This document shows positions 13,884 to 31,149 of a stretch of DNA of 64,000 nucleotides, piece by piece. A program made the translations under genes and the position numbers. The stretch spans positions 69,546,380-69,610,379 of the forward strand of contig NC_029516.1 in NCBI RefSeq assembly GCF_001577835.2, given 5' to 3'. Origin of the DNA: Coturnix japonica. Its lineage: Eukaryota; Chordata; Aves; Galliformes; Phasianidae. Below the pieces are notes generated by a model that had not been told where the DNA came from, made no database searches, and saw only the letters and a list, made by a program, of their open reading frames with translations. Positions within the stretch are counted from its first letter, which is position 1, and the number at the start of each line of letters is the position of its first letter.

Positions 13884-16800
13884 ATGGAGGAGCTGAGCGA
13901 GGAGGAGGAGTCAGTTGGTCAAGAGCGGGGGGAGGATGAGGAGAAGCAGGGAGAAGGAGAAGAGGAGGAGAAGCAGGTGAGGAGGCGGTGGGGGCAGCTG
14001 GCCTTGAGCCCCCTCCCCCCCCCCCAAACCGCCATTTCACCTGTGTTGTGCTCTCTCCCTCAGGAGCTGGTCCCGTGTCCCCTGACGGAGGAGATGCTGA
14101 AGGAGGGTCTCTCCCTCCTCTGCAAAACTGGCAACGGCCTGGCACACGCCTATGTGAAGTTTGAAGCCAAGTATAAGTGAGTGTGCAGCATATGTGCAGG
14201 AAAAGGGATCCTCCTCACCAGTCTGTGTAGCCACCAATTGGCTGCATGGCCGCACCTAAGGCCACCAGAGACTAGACTGTGGGGCAGGAGTGTCACAGGG
14301 CACATTCTCGACCTGCCTCCCTCCCAGCCTGTGCTCAGCTTGCCCACTGTTAGCCCTGAGCTAGGCACTGCCTCCACTGTAGCCAGACACATGGATCTGT
14401 GGGGCACAATAGTGACCCCTAGGCTCGAGGGAGCCTATCAGCTGCTCTGAACTGTGATCTCTGAAGGGGATCTGAGCAGAACACCCTCACTACAAACAGT
14501 CCAAAAAAATTCCATTAAGCATCTCTGCATATAATTGATTAACATACACGTTTAAAATTATAATGCCACAATTGCCATGGGACAGTTTGGAGCTCCAGCC
14601 CCATGAGTACACCCAAAAAACTCTAGATGTAGCAGGCCTCACAAGGTACAGTCACAGTCACAGTCTAGGTGACTACTGGCTTTTTCCTGCTAGTAAAGTC
14701 TAATGATTTACACACAGCCCTGGATTGCCCCACCCCCCCAGGCTTGCCTTCTTCTTCTTCTCTCTCATTCTCTCTTCTTCTTCTACTCTCATTCTTCCCT
14801 CTCCTGACAGCTACAGTTCAATGGGAAGAAGTACTGTCTGTGCCAGGAAGGAAGGTCCTCTCGCTGGCATTCAGCCTTGCTTACAGCATCTTTAGCCTGT
14901 CCCTATTGCCTGCCTTTATCCTCCTTCACATAAGGCTTCATAGGACAACAGGGAGGTGGGAGAAGGGGCCCTCCCTCCCACCATAGTGAGAAGCAAACTG
15001 AAGGCTGGTAGCAGGGGAGGAAGTGAGAGGTGATTTATTCACTTTTTCCTTTCCACAGGGACTTGACAGACATCAGCCTCCTTGAAGGCTTCATTCACCT
15101 GCGGTATGTGGATTTGTCAGAGAACAAGCTGCAGGATTTGTCTCCATTGAGCAATTTAACCCACCTGCTTTGGCTGAAGGTGGATGGGAATCTACTTACC
15201 AGTGCACACATGCAGGAGCTTCCCTACCTCCAGGTCATCAGCTTTACTCACAACCAAATCAAGAATATGGAGGGCATTACTCATCCGCACTTGGCCAGCC
15301 TCAGCCTTAAAGGTGGTACAGACTACTCTCTTCATTATTATACACGTAGAAAACTCTTTGAGTGGTATTAACTCTCATTATTTCTCCATCCTCTGGTACT
15401 CAGGAAATAAAATCCAGGCAGCAATGGGTCTGAATACACAAGCATTGTATAGCCTGCGTGTCCTGGAGCTGCGAGGAAACAAGCTAGAGAATACAGCAGG
15501 GCTTCGCCTTCCCAAGCTCAAGAAACTCTATCTGGTAAGGAATCAGCCAGCTTGGGAAGTGAGGCTGAGGTGCTGCAGAGGTTGGCACCTTCAGTCAGCG
15601 GGAGGAGGGAAGACACTGTCCCATTCCAAACATCATAGTGTACACGCTAGCCTATTCAGTTCAGTCTTCACAGCCTGAAAGGAACTGATTTCAGAGAGCT
15701 AAAAAGGTAAAGGTCTCTCCTTTGGGATAGATCCTTCTATGATGTCTATTCAAATAGTGCATAGGCAGTAGCAGCTGACCAGTACTTGTTCTGCAGAGAG
15801 CAGGGAGACTGGCAGTGTTTGGTGTGTTGCATTCTCCCTTTGCAGGCACCTAAGGGAGAGCAGTGTTCTCTCCCTGTCAGCATTAGGCAAGGTCACACTC
15901 CATGTCTCCCAGGAACGTGAAGGTCAGTGGGGAAAGCAGTAAGTGTTCTCTGGATGACACATAGGAAGGTGATCACAGAACATAGACTGCTTTGGGTTGG
16001 AAGGGACCTTCAAGATCTTCTAGTTCCAACCTCCCTACTGTAGATATGGATGCCTCACACTAGACCAGGTTGCTCAAAGACCTGTCATACCTGGCCTTGA
16101 ACACCTCTAGGGAGGGGGCATCCACAGCCTCCCTGGGCAACCTGTTCCAGTGTCTCACCACCTTCACAGTAAGGCATTTCTTCCTAGTATCTAGTCTAAA
16201 TCTACCTTCTTCCAGTTTAAAGCCATTTCCCCTCATCCTGTCACTACCTGCCCTTCTAAAAAGTCTCTCCTCAGCTTTCCTGTAGGCCCCCTTCACATAC
16301 TGGAAACCTGCTATTAGGTCCCCTTGGAACCTTTTGTTCTCCAGGCTAAAGAGCCCCATCTCTCAGCCTGTCCTCGTAGAGAAGGTGCTCCAGCCCTCCA
16401 GGCCCACTTCTCAGTTAATAATAGTATGAAATAACTTTCTGCCTATTCAGTCCACACTTCTACATGTACATTTTCCTATTTGAGGTCTCTATCTAACCCA
16501 ATACCTATAGCCAGTAGCTCTTTCTCCTCTCTGATGAGCCTAATTGAGTATGGGTATAGCAGCACAGAGATATGGTTCACATCTTGGGCTGCCAAAAAAG
16601 AAACTGATTCAATATCTCATTGAAACTAAGAAGCAGCAATTTTCTTCTCCTGTAAACAGTTGCTTTAGGGAACACTTACTGCTTGAGACATAAATGAAGA
16701 AAATATGTTGGCTTACTCCTATGAATCACACAGTACTATGGCTTGCAAAGACTTGATGGTGGTCCCAAGTCATTACCTGTGCAAAAGCAATTAGAGATGA

Positions 16801-19216
16801 TAAAAGGTTTTGAAAAGCTACAGGGTTTCTTTTCATCAGTACTCCCTGGCAGAAAGCACAGTGGAGACTGTTAGCTGAGTTTGTCTGCTGTTCTCTGATG
16901 TAAAGCTGAAGTCTTAGAACTATGGGTGCTGGAAGGAGGGATGAAGTGGCTAAGTCACTAGGTACAGTATAGAAATTCTGATTAAAACAAGTCATGTTAG
17001 CAGGAGTTAAACAACAGTAACACTTGTATTTAAAGAGGGAGACAGAATTCCTGAGCCACACATCTGAAGCAGGCAAACTGTAGGATGAGATTATTAAAAC
17101 TACAACAACTGATTGGAATGTTGTGGGCTTGAATTTGTTTCCCACGTTCACCTGCTTATCAAATCATTCTGGAGGGGGGATACCTCCCGGTACTGCTTTG
17201 CTCTCTGTAGAAACATGTTGGTGTTACATGGTCCATAGGTAGATAAAGCCGATGTTGCAAGGGCAGGGTTCAGCGCACCCATCAAATAGGAATTCAAAGG
17301 TCAGCTTAAAGTAACTGAATCAAATTTGGTTAATATATGACATAGTTTCAGCATTCACAAAGTTCTGCCCACCGGCAGGAAAACTAAAGGCTGATTGTGA
17401 ACCACGTGGTGCCTCAGTCAGCATCCATTTTAGGTTCAGTGCTGTGCGAAGGGTAAGTCTGTGTTACTTCATTGTGCAGTACTGCTGACAAAGGCTAGCT
17501 GCAGCATGGGCAACGTATTGTATTAGCTTCCACTAAGAAACGATAGCTTGCATGGCTGGAGCCTTTCAAACTGTTTGCGCTGGTGTAGTGGAGCAAGTGG
17601 GAGTGATAGTAGGTTGCTATTCATTTCACACACTAGTGGTCTGTGAGCTCCCCACCCTGATTCCGTCATCAGCTCCTGATTTCCTCCTCTCCTATCCTAC
17701 CAGCTGAGGCTGTTCCCCTTCTGTTAGATTTGGGCATTGACTACATCACTGCTTGGGTAACAACAACATCATCCTCATCCTCAATACAAAACATGCCACA
17801 GTGATAGCTACTATGGAGAACATTAGCACTATCTCGGTTGAAACTAGGATAGGAGCCTCCCTCCCTGTGTCCTGTTCGGGTATCTGCATCCTTAGGGACT
17901 ACAACCCTAAGCCACAATCACAAGTGATGTTCTGCTTATCTCTGGGTTGAAAGATGTGGTGCTAAGAAGCACTTAAACCAGATGTCAGGCCCTGCTTTTC
18001 TGAAACCTCTGTCAGGATCATGCAGCCCGCTTCTGGTCGTATGCATTTTGATAGTAGATTTCTCCCATAAAAGAAGGAGCTAAACTGGAAGTTCACTGGA
18101 CTCTTGGAGTTAGCCTGGTTGTAAGCATGGTGCTGCATGGAGACTTCCAAAGGTCCTTTCCCATCTGACTCTTTGTGAGTGTAACCAGCATCCTGATCAG
18201 GTACAAGTGAGAGCTGCAGACATGTTCTCAAGGTATTTTGTTCTCTATCTCTAAAATTCCAGTAGAATTCCTGGTTTGGCTTCTGGCCATACTATGTGTC
18301 ACTGCCAGGAAGGCTCCCTGTGTTGTTGTGTATGTATGATGTCCTGCTTCAGAGGTTGCTTGGCAGTGCTAGGAAGTCTGAAGAGTAGAAAGAGCTTAAC
18401 AGGCCAGAAATAACTATTTCCTTTGCCATGTCTGCCTTTTTGTTTTAATTCTCACTTCCTACATCCCTGCTTAGGCCCAGAATACCATTAAGAGCCTTGA
18501 AGGCCTTGAGGCACTAGAGCAGCTATCAACCCTGCACCTGCGTGATAATGAGCTTGGGACCCTGGATGGATTCTCTAGCAGCATGAAGTGCCTGCAGTAC
18601 CTCAATCTACGGTGGGTCCTCCCTGCTTTGTGTCAGGACTAAACAGCAGTTAATCAGGCTGTACTCCTATCTTTAGGATTTTCTGCTTTCTCTAGAAGCT
18701 GGAGACCTGATGGGTACAGGTTGGGTTCATCTTTATTGCTTTTGACTGGTGTTCAGGGCTCAGTTTTCTACCAGTTTCCCACCTCTCAGTAAAGATCTGC
18801 CCCTCCAGTTGCTCTCAGACCCTACACCATACCTTTAAAATCTTGCTGTTACTCTTTGTTCCATCCCCCTCTGCTTCTCCTCCATGTCCTGGCCATGACC
18901 ACCAGTGTCCTTTTCTTCCAAGCACTTGCTGTACAGGGGGTTGGCATTGTCAGACATTTCAATGCACCGAACACAAAGAAATCCTTATTGTTATGACTTA
19001 TACGGATCTTTCTCCTGCACATTGTGCTGGCTTTTCTTTAGGAACAATGCGATCAGTAGCTTGCAGGAAGTGGCAAAACTGCAGGTGCTCCCCATGCTGC
19101 AGGTCCTGGTGCTGATGGACAATCCATGCGCTGACGATTCAAACTACCAGCAGGAGGTTCTGGACCAGCTGCCAAACCTGAAGCGTCTCGACAAGGAACC
19201 AGTTGAGCAAAATTAG
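13884..19216 (+). CDS. LRRC23: LRRC23, leucine-rich-repeat radial-spoke protein
   Basis: LRRC23 is an axonemal protein; in mammals it is needed for assembly of the radial spoke 3 head in sperm flagella. Coding exons are 13884-13976, 14064-14176, 15059-15312, 15404-15534, 18475-18611 and 19042-19216 (TAG), 300 residues in total. The first ATG is used: the in-frame GTG upstream at 13857 is not a plausible start. The N-terminus is a Glu-rich stretch, then PLTEEMLKEGLSLLCKTGNGLAHAYVK, split here only by its length, matches the family. About eight LRRs follow, with LxxLxLxxN cores such as LRYVDLSENKL, LRVLELRGNKL, LSTLHLRDNEL and LQVLVLMDNPC. The protein ends at ...LDKEPVEQN, while human LRRC23 continues about 40 residues more with a charged tail. 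A 2.9-kb intron (15535-18474) carries a CR1. Confidence 0.93.
15535..18474 (+). other. LRRC23: Large LRRC23 intron
   Basis: This intron separates the exon ending ...KLKKLYL from the one starting AQNTIKSLEGL. It holds one clear CR1 fragment (15973-16410). The remaining 2 kb, from about 16410 to 18474, is AT-rich and shows nothing I can name. Confidence 0.7.
15973..16410 (-). mobile_element. CR1 LINE, 3' part of ORF2 and 3' UTR
   Basis: Read on the minus strand, this encodes a recognisable CR1 ORF2 C-terminus: segments such as LFSLENKRFQGDLIAGFQYV, GNGFKLEEGRFRLDTRKK and [19 protein letters not shown] are all present in order. The plus-strand left end shows the TTTGGGTTGGAAGGGACC pattern, which is the complement of the CR1 3' end. 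The open frame of about 99 codons shows that the copy is only moderately old. It is 5'-truncated, as nearly all CR1 copies are. Confidence 0.93.
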
Positions 19217-20040
19217 CGTACAGAGGCGAATGGAATCTGTTAGAAAAGGCAGGAAGAAGAAAAGGTATGAACGAGGATGTGAAAGACATAAGATCAGATG
19301 TGCTGTTCAGCCCCTCCTCCTTTGGGTTGCATGATGAAATAGCTGAGGGAGGTCAGTCCCAAGGGCAGAGCAGCCTGCAACAGAAAACAGGCTTCACAGC
19401 CTGATGGCCATCCCTGGTCCCAGCAGCACAAGTGAGGGGTGAAAGAGGAAAAGAAGCCAGGCATGGAGTCATTTCAGTTCTCCCTCTTTCCTTCTTCAGG
19501 AAATGGAGGTACTTCTCCAGGGTGATGTGACCAAGTGACCACCAGTTCAAATCCCTGTTCCCTGTGAAGATGTGGGGATGCATCTATCCATAGAGCAAAG
19601 CTACAGATACGAGGTTCACCTCATTTTGCCTGAAGAAGAGAGGAGTGTCCTGGCTGCTGCCTTCAGTTACCGCAGTGTTTTTACAGTCTCTGCACGTACA
19701 TACTCCAAGTAGTCCCAAGAGGGGAAAAGGGGGGTTACAAACGTTGTGCTTTGATTTATGGCTCGCAGAAATTCTACGTGATTTTCTTATTTGGATAAAA
19801 ATCTGTAATGAGCCTAGAGTGTCTGCAATTGTTTATCCTGCCCACCCACTCCTATTCCCTATCTCTCTCGCCCTCATCTGTCTGTGTCCGTCCCCTGTCT
19901 GTCTCTCTCTCTTTCTCTCTCCATCCTCTACGTGCTGTTTGCAAAGCTTTGCTAAATCCTGACTAATCGCAGCTTTGGGTCACATGCTGTTGTCCCGGCC
20001 CTATCAGGGGCGTCTCCATCCTGCTGCTGCCGCCGCCGCC
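19217..20040 (+). other. LRRC23 3' UTR and LRRC23-ENO2 gap
   Basis: No canonical AATAAA was found after the LRRC23 stop. A GATAAA at 19794-19799 is a possible variant signal. A pyrimidine-rich CTCT tract (about 19898-19925) and then the ENO2 promoter region follow. GCCGCCGCCGCCG near 20030 marks the GC-rich start of the ENO2 5' region. No TATA box stands out. Confidence 0.5.
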
Positions 20041-20155
20041 GTTGGCTTAGAGGACACATCATCTCCCCTTGAGGTCCTGCATCCCTTCTCAGCTCCGTCC
20101 TCTCTCCTCTCTACCAGCACTTTCTCAGTCTCTCGTTCACCCCTGCTTTAGGAAG
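20040..20155 (+). other. ENO2: ENO2 non-coding exon 1 (5' UTR); left border uncertain
   Basis: A strong donor (GGAAG|gtaagt at 20155/20156) ends a pyrimidine-rich exon, about 1.8 kb before the exon with the ENO2 start codon. Mammalian ENO2 likewise begins with a non-coding exon. The transcription start is inferred only from position. Confidence 0.6.
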
Positions 20156-21952
20156 GTAAGTGTCCCCCCCCCCCCCCCCGTTGCCAGCCGCCCCCTCCCC
20201 TCACTGCATGCGTGCCTCTGCTCCCCGCTCCGTGCCCTCCAAACCCTACACGCACTTGTGTCCCTGTAGGAAAGGACCGTAGTGAGCGGAATTAGCGATT
20301 AAACTCCTCTCACTTCCTCCACCTGCTCCTCCCACCCGTTTCTCCTCACCCCCACCCTTCTCACTTCTCTTTCCTATTTTAATTTCAGGTACTCCCTCCT
20401 TCCCCATCCCCGGCGAGCATCAGTTCAGATACGAGGCTGGGGAAAGGGGAGAGTTGGGGGGGGGGGCAACCGACAAGCATAGGGGGCTGCTTCCAAGGGC
20501 ACTGCGGGGAGACGCTGAGATGGAGCTCTACCTGGGGGAGGGGACTGGCTGTAGCGTGAGGTAAAGCTCGCTGGATATTGCTGTGGAAAGGACCCAACCT
20601 CAGAGCAGACCTCTCCCAAACTACTGTGTCGACGCAAACACGGGAGCGCAGCCCAGTCCCGGGGAGAAGGAGGGAGGAGGAGGAGGGATGTTTTCATATC
20701 ACCGCCCCACACCGCGCAGGGTGAGGGGGGGCAGCAGGGAGAGGAGGTGACAGTCAAGCGAGCGAGAGCTGCAGCAGCCACGACACTGCAGCAGTGCGGG
20801 CTTCCTTGGGAGCAGTGCCTGGCCGGGGGGGGTGGCAGCTGCACCGGGTTCCCAGCATGCAGGACTGCTGGCTGTGCCTCGGGGAGAGGTCTCTGCAGTG
20901 CTGGCCTGCTGGGAAGTCAGGGGGCATTGCTGCAGGGGGCATTGCTGCAGGGGGCATTGCTGCAGCAGGGTCAGGCAGTGCCCTGGTGGTTTGCGCCGCA
21001 TGCAGCCGTGCCCGTGGGAGGCACTGCAGCAGCGCCATGCCACGGTGCCCTGCTCAGCCCCTGCTTGAGAGAGGCAGCCCAGCCTTCAGCCTAGCTGCTC
21101 TTCTCACTGTGTCAATGGGTTTCCGACTATGGCTCTGTCCCAATCCCTTATATCCCGGCTTATCCGCCTCTGACCTGCTTTCAGGACAGTGCAGCTGATG
21201 CTGGGGATTTCAGAGTGGTTCAGCAGAGGCCAAGCAAAGGGGGACATGGGGAAGCCACAGAAGTGGAGAAAAGGTTGTCGAGAACTAAAAAGGAATGAAA
21301 AGATCCAGTAAATGATGGGATGGACCCAGCTGGGTTGGATTTGGTCTTGTCTTTTGGCATCCTTGGAGCTGGCTCAAACAGGGGTAGGTGAATGTAAGCA
21401 GAGGGATGTAACCAGGGCCAACACGTAAGCACTGCATCTGGCACTGGTCTTGTCAGACCCCTGCTGTGCCATAGGTCATTTTAATAGGGGCATGGGCAGG
21501 GCACCGTTGTGAAGAAGCTCACAGCTGTGCAGGCATGGCTCTGGAGGAAGCTCCTGCAGTGCGGGCCAGATGGCGTGAGGAGTGCTGCCAGAGTGGCTGA
21601 GGGAGATCCCAGCCCACATGGGCACTGTGGAGGGCCCTGCCAAGGTTCCAAAGAGCCCTGGTTTCCCCCATTGAACCTCCCCAGCACTGCAAGCTTTTGC
21701 TGACACTTCAGAACAGTGTGATTTCCCCACGCCCTGTGATTTCCCAGGGGCCATGGGACTGGGAACTGACTCTCGCTTCCCCAGCCTGTTTCTTAGCCCT
21801 GCTCTTTGCCATGATACCCTATTTGCAGCACCCCCCCCAACAAACACAGGTGTGCTGAGAGCCCATGTCAGCTCTCAGATCTCTCAGATATCTCAGCTCT
21901 CTTGCCCACAGACCAAGGCATCAGAACTGAGCGTGTCCTTTCCTCTCCACAG
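20156..21952 (+). other. ENO2: ENO2 intron 1, with C16 run and a 15-bp triplicate
   Basis: The intron opens with a run of 16 C (20164-20179). Three perfect tandem copies of GGGGCATTGCTGCAG lie at 20921-20965. It is GC-rich in its first kilobase. In mammals the REST/RE1 silencer of ENO2 lies in this region; I could not find a canonical RE1 by eye, only a right-half-like GGACAGTGC at about 21184. Confidence 0.7.
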
Positions 21953-21959
21953 AGTCACC

Positions 21960-26894
<4,935 letters not shown>

Positions 26895-27890
26895 ACGTTG
26901 TCCCCCAGGCAGACACCCTTCGACTCTTTCCCAGATCACAGACTCTGAACCTTCCCTTCTCTTCACTGCTCCCTTTTTTGCTCTGTCTCCCTTCTCTGCC
27001 ACCTGGTTTCCTCTCACCTCAGAGCCCCACGAGTTCAGGTATCCCTGGCTAGATATACCCAAGCGAAGGATGAAAAAGAGCTCCGCACCCTGTCCCTTGC
27101 TTTGGGATCATAAGCATTTCTGGATCTAGGCATTTTGTGTCTTTCGTTCTTGTGTGCATCTGAATCCCTCTGTTCACATATTAGACTATGGGAGCATGCT
27201 GCCCAGCGTGTTTACGTTGTACGCCGAAGCATGTGCAGTGAACATATGTGCGTCGGCTGGTGTGTTTGGACAAGTGTCGCACTTGTAGCTGTGTTTGAAC
27301 GAGTGTCACCAGTGGCTCGCTCTCGTTGTGAGTGTGCGTAGGTGTATGTGTACTGGCCTACAGCATTGCTGTGCCCCAGGTGCATTTGTGCTGAGCCGTG
27401 GTGGGACCTAAGTGTCTCTTCCTTCCGTTCTGAGCGCTGTTCTGTGCTGAGCTGTGCTTGGCAGCAGCTTAGTGTTGGGTGAAGAATTGCTTGTCACTGG
27501 CCGTGTGTACGTGTGCTGTCAGTCTCCAGGTTGAGCAGCTCTGTGGGTCAGCACGTAGCACTGTGGGGCAATGTATTAAAACACAGTCGTAAACAAAACA
27601 CACGCTCTCATTTGCTTCTCTTGACCTTTTCCTCTGTTTCCATCCCTCTTGCACTCCTCCACTCTCTCTTCTGCCCATGATGTCACCTTCTAGACAGGCA
27701 GTGCTCAGCAGAGCAACAAACTGCAGAACCCTAAACTTGATTAAAATGTATTTCACACCTGAGACACTTGGCTTGGCCTCATGTTTCTCTGCACTTGTCT
27801 GTATTTGAGGAACGGGGTCGTTTTGCCGTCCACAGGCCAGATGCCCACTTGGCATCCGGTGGCAGTCAAATAAAACTGCAGCTTTTGGAA
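26895..27890 (+). other. ENO2: ENO2 3' UTR and poly(A) signal
   Basis: The 3' UTR of about 1 kb is rich in TGTG-type stretches around 27130-27350. A canonical AATAAA lies at 27869-27874. A related block follows directly as a partial duplication (see 27849-27966). Confidence 0.75.
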
Positions 27891-27966
27891 AAGAAAAAGC
27901 TGCCTACATGACATCCAGTGACGGCAAACTGGAACTGCAGCTTTGGGAAGAGAAAGAAGCTCTCAG
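27849..27966 (+). repeat. Diverged tandem duplication over the ENO2 poly(A) region
   Basis: The block at about 27849-27905 (ggcatccggtggcagtcaaa, then AATAAA and actgcagcttttggaaaag) is echoed at about 27908-27966 (gacatccagtgacggcaaac, then actgcagctttgggaagag). The two copies line up along their whole length with scattered differences. The AATAAA is present only in the first copy. Confidence 0.7.
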
Positions 27967-30930
27967 TAGCCTCTTTGTGTGCTGGGGCACACTGAGGTCC
28001 CACAGAGCTCCTGTTCAGCCCTCATCTGACCATGCCACACCTTTCACGCTGAGTAAGGTAAAGTCTATTTGTTCAATGAGCCCTAAGCCTTCTTGCCCAC
28101 GTCCCAGTCTGGACTTCCAAACTGAAAGACAACACTTAAAAATCAACACTGTCATTTCACTGCTGCCTCTCTACTAAATGACACAGGGAAAGAAGTGCAT
28201 TCATCAAGGAAAGACAAAGGCTGCGACAGGAGAGAAAAGATGGTGGGAAGGAGAACGGTGTTGAGACGGGCTTGGCTCCAGTGGGGTCAGTGCTACATAC
28301 GTACCTCTGGGAGTCCTGTCCCCCACCTCACGCACAGGGCCGGTCAGTGCAGAGCAGCACAGAGCAGCAGCACTGCCGCTGCCTTCTGGGAGCTGTAGTT
28401 CGGCTATGGCCGCGAGGAAATAAAAGAGCTCCATTTTCCAGTGCCGGAGCCCTCGCCTCGCCTCAAAATGCGGGACCCCGGCAGGTAGGGGGGAGCTGCT
28501 CCGCCCCCCTCGCTCCCGTAGGGGGCAGCCTTGTCTCGGCGGCTCGGCCCGGTGCCGGGTGCGGGTGGGAAGGAGCTCGTCCCTCCGGGCACGGTTGCGT
28601 TTTGCTGCCGTGCAGCGTTTTGCCACTCCCGCATCTGCAACGTTGGTTCATCTCCCCTTCCCGTTTGCTCCCCACTCACTCTTCATTTGTCTTTTTTTTT
28701 TTCCCGTTGTTGACGGGAGGGAACGAAGGAGGCGGTGCGTGACCCGTTTAAATGCAGCAATACTGTCACAGCAGGGAACAGGTGTGTGCGCACCTCCGGG
28801 CGTTGTGAGAAGAATTTGTTAGCAGCTCCTGCCAGCGAGATAATGGCACGTCCCTGCGGTAGGACCACGTGTGGAAGGCCCGGGGCGATGGGGATGCGCT
28901 GCCTCAAAGCGGTGCCTCACCTCGGTGGCTTTTCTAAACCAGAAGAGTTCGGCTTTGGCAGCCCAAGGTGGATCTGACGCCCATAGGTTCGCTTGGGTTC
29001 ACATGGATGCTGCTACTTCTTTGTCTCCGCGGCGGACATTTGGTTACAGTTTCTTTGTGATGGAAATGCCCGAATACTTTGTTGCCCCTTACACTAGAGG
29101 GAGGCTATAGGAGATACCGACTTCTCAGCGTATGAGAAGGATTTCATAGGATAGAGATGGAAAGGGGTGATCTAGTGGGCTCCACACCAAGCTCCCCATA
29201 GAACTAAGGCTGGCCCCAGGGGTAGATCAGCTGCTGACTGAGCACCTCCAAGGGGGAGCTGCCCATATCTCTGGGTGCCCGTGTGGGTACTGAGTTGTCA
29301 TGGCAGGACCACTGATGGGTCACTCATCTGTCTTCTGTTTGCACTGACCACTCTGAGTACAGCATGGTGTTACCCAGCATCAGTTCAGGTATGATAATGA
29401 CATGGAAACCTTAGAATTGTTGTTAAATAAACTCAGGGTGATCAGATAGCCTGATGTTACCAATACGAGAAGAAGAAGCTGAGATTAATGAGATGGAATG
29501 TGGAGAAGCCGAAGTAATACCAGGCACTGCGGCTTCCCCTCAAGTCAGAGAAGGCTGCCTTGGTGATTTAGGTATCCTTGTTTAGCATCCAGTAAGCAGG
29601 GATTTCAACAAGACCTTCCTCCTTTCTTGAAGCATCCCTATGGCCTCTAAGGATCACACTCATTATGAGCTTGGGATGAAGGGCTGCCAAGCTCCTAAGG
29701 TGGGAATCTGAAATGGCGGTGACAACGGCAGCCATGATTACCTCAATAGCAGAAAAACCAACATGTTTTACTCACCTTCCAGAGCTCTGCTGGGTGAGAC
29801 ACCTCATAACACCTATAATAGCAGCCGATGCTTAAGTTCAGGATTGTGAATGTGCCCTCTGCAATGTAACAGTTGGTATTATCAAATGTTCCATACCGGT
29901 AATCAGAAATCAACCCCTCCATTCCACACAGGGAAAACATAAAGTAATGGTGAATCAAAGCACCCCAGCATCACTGCTGACAGGGTGGAGGCTCTCAGCA
30001 AGGGTCAAGGCAAAGAGATAGGATGAGGAGAAGCATAGACGGAGAAATGAATGACGGCTGTTTGCACTGTGCTGTGCAATGGCACGCTGCCTGGCAGCAG
30101 AGCTGGCTTGGGAACCACAGACACCAAGTCCAGCGTGGGCCCGGCAGCGACATGGTACTGCTGGGAAGAGGGTGTGGAACAAAAGCTTGCAAGAATGTTG
30201 CTGGGACATTGTTAGGGCTGTTTATAAAATGCTCGGGCGCAGCGGTGATTAGCACTACAGAAAAACCCACAGGGACATTCTTACATCTGCATTCAGTGCC
30301 AGGTTTGGATGCCGTACAGCGAATAATGCCCTGAGCCATGTAACGGACAATAAGGAGCTCTGAACAAACACCCACTGAGAGCGACATCCAGCCTGCTCGC
30401 TGATGGACGGGAGGTCCTGTAGGGAAGGTTTTGTGACTGTATATGTGAAGACTACCCAAATGCCCCAGCAGGACTCGCCCCTGTGCATACCAAGTCCGTG
30501 TCCTTGCAGCACGCAGGCTCACATGGCAGCACAGTGTTTGCTTCTGCTTCCTTCCAAAGTCTAAAGCTGAGAGCAGCACTCGTTCACTCCTGGCTTCAGA
30601 TGAGCCTGCCCAGAGCAGATGGTGGCCCTGCCGTGCTGTACCGGGTAACGGAACCATTTGGCTCCCCAGCTCCCGTTCCAGCAGCCGTCCTTTGCTTCAA
30701 CTTTCTCAAGACGGCCATGCAGGCCCTCAGCGAGCCTCAACTTTGCCGACACGGCAGCATCCAGCCCGTTTTGCTGAAGCACAGCGGAGCCCACAGGCGG
30801 GCGGGGGGGAGAATTGTTCACATTTTTAACATTCTGCCTGAATTGGAGCCCTTTGTAACGGCACGGCGTCTCCTTTGCATCTTAAACAGCATTTCTGGTG
30901 GCAACCAACACCACCGATAGCCCAGGCGAG
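27967..30930. other. ENO2-ATN1 intergenic region
   Basis: About 3 kb without a recognised coding gene. A CpG-rich block occupies roughly 28290-28900 and is listed separately. From 28900 to 30930 the sequence is ordinary; a possible but very decayed CR1-like piece sits near 29140-29170, too weak to call. Confidence 0.6.
28290..28900. promoter_or_regulatory. Unassigned CpG-rich promoter-like block with ZNF143-type site
   Basis: GC- and CpG-rich DNA contains CTGGGAGCTGTAGTT at 28386-28400. Its complement, AACTACAGCTCCCAG, fits the ACTAYRNNNCCCR promoter motif bound by ZNF143. On the + strand a splice donor-like GGCAG|gtaggg follows at 28484/28485. This could be an alternative ATN1 first exon, the start of an unknown RNA in either direction, or an enhancer. 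No coding gene was recognised. Confidence 0.45.
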
Positions 30931-31149
30931 GCCTGACCTTACAGAGATGGCTCCCTCGCTTCACTGAGGGCAAGAACAAGCAAACGTGGGTAAGAGCGGC
31001 CCGCTGCAGCTCTCCAGGGCCGCGCAGGGCACTGTGGAGGCGGCTCGCTGCGTAGTGGGGCCGCGGAGGCCCGTCCCGAGGCGGCCTCCTCGGTCTCGGG
31101 GCCGCCGGTGCCTCTGGTTCCGCCGCACGAGGCTCTCTCCCTTTGTGCC

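Noticed and set aside
19540-19560. GTTCAAATCCC resembling a tRNA/SINE B box
   Set aside because: No matching A box upstream and no cloverleaf could be drawn.
20156-21952. Search for the REST/RE1 element known from mammalian ENO2
   Set aside because: Only a half-like GGACAGTGC near 21184 was seen. This is not enough to call a site; a motif scan would settle it.
29130-29175. Possible CR1 relic (ttcataggatagagatggaa)
   Set aside because: Similarity is limited to about 30 bases and could be chance.
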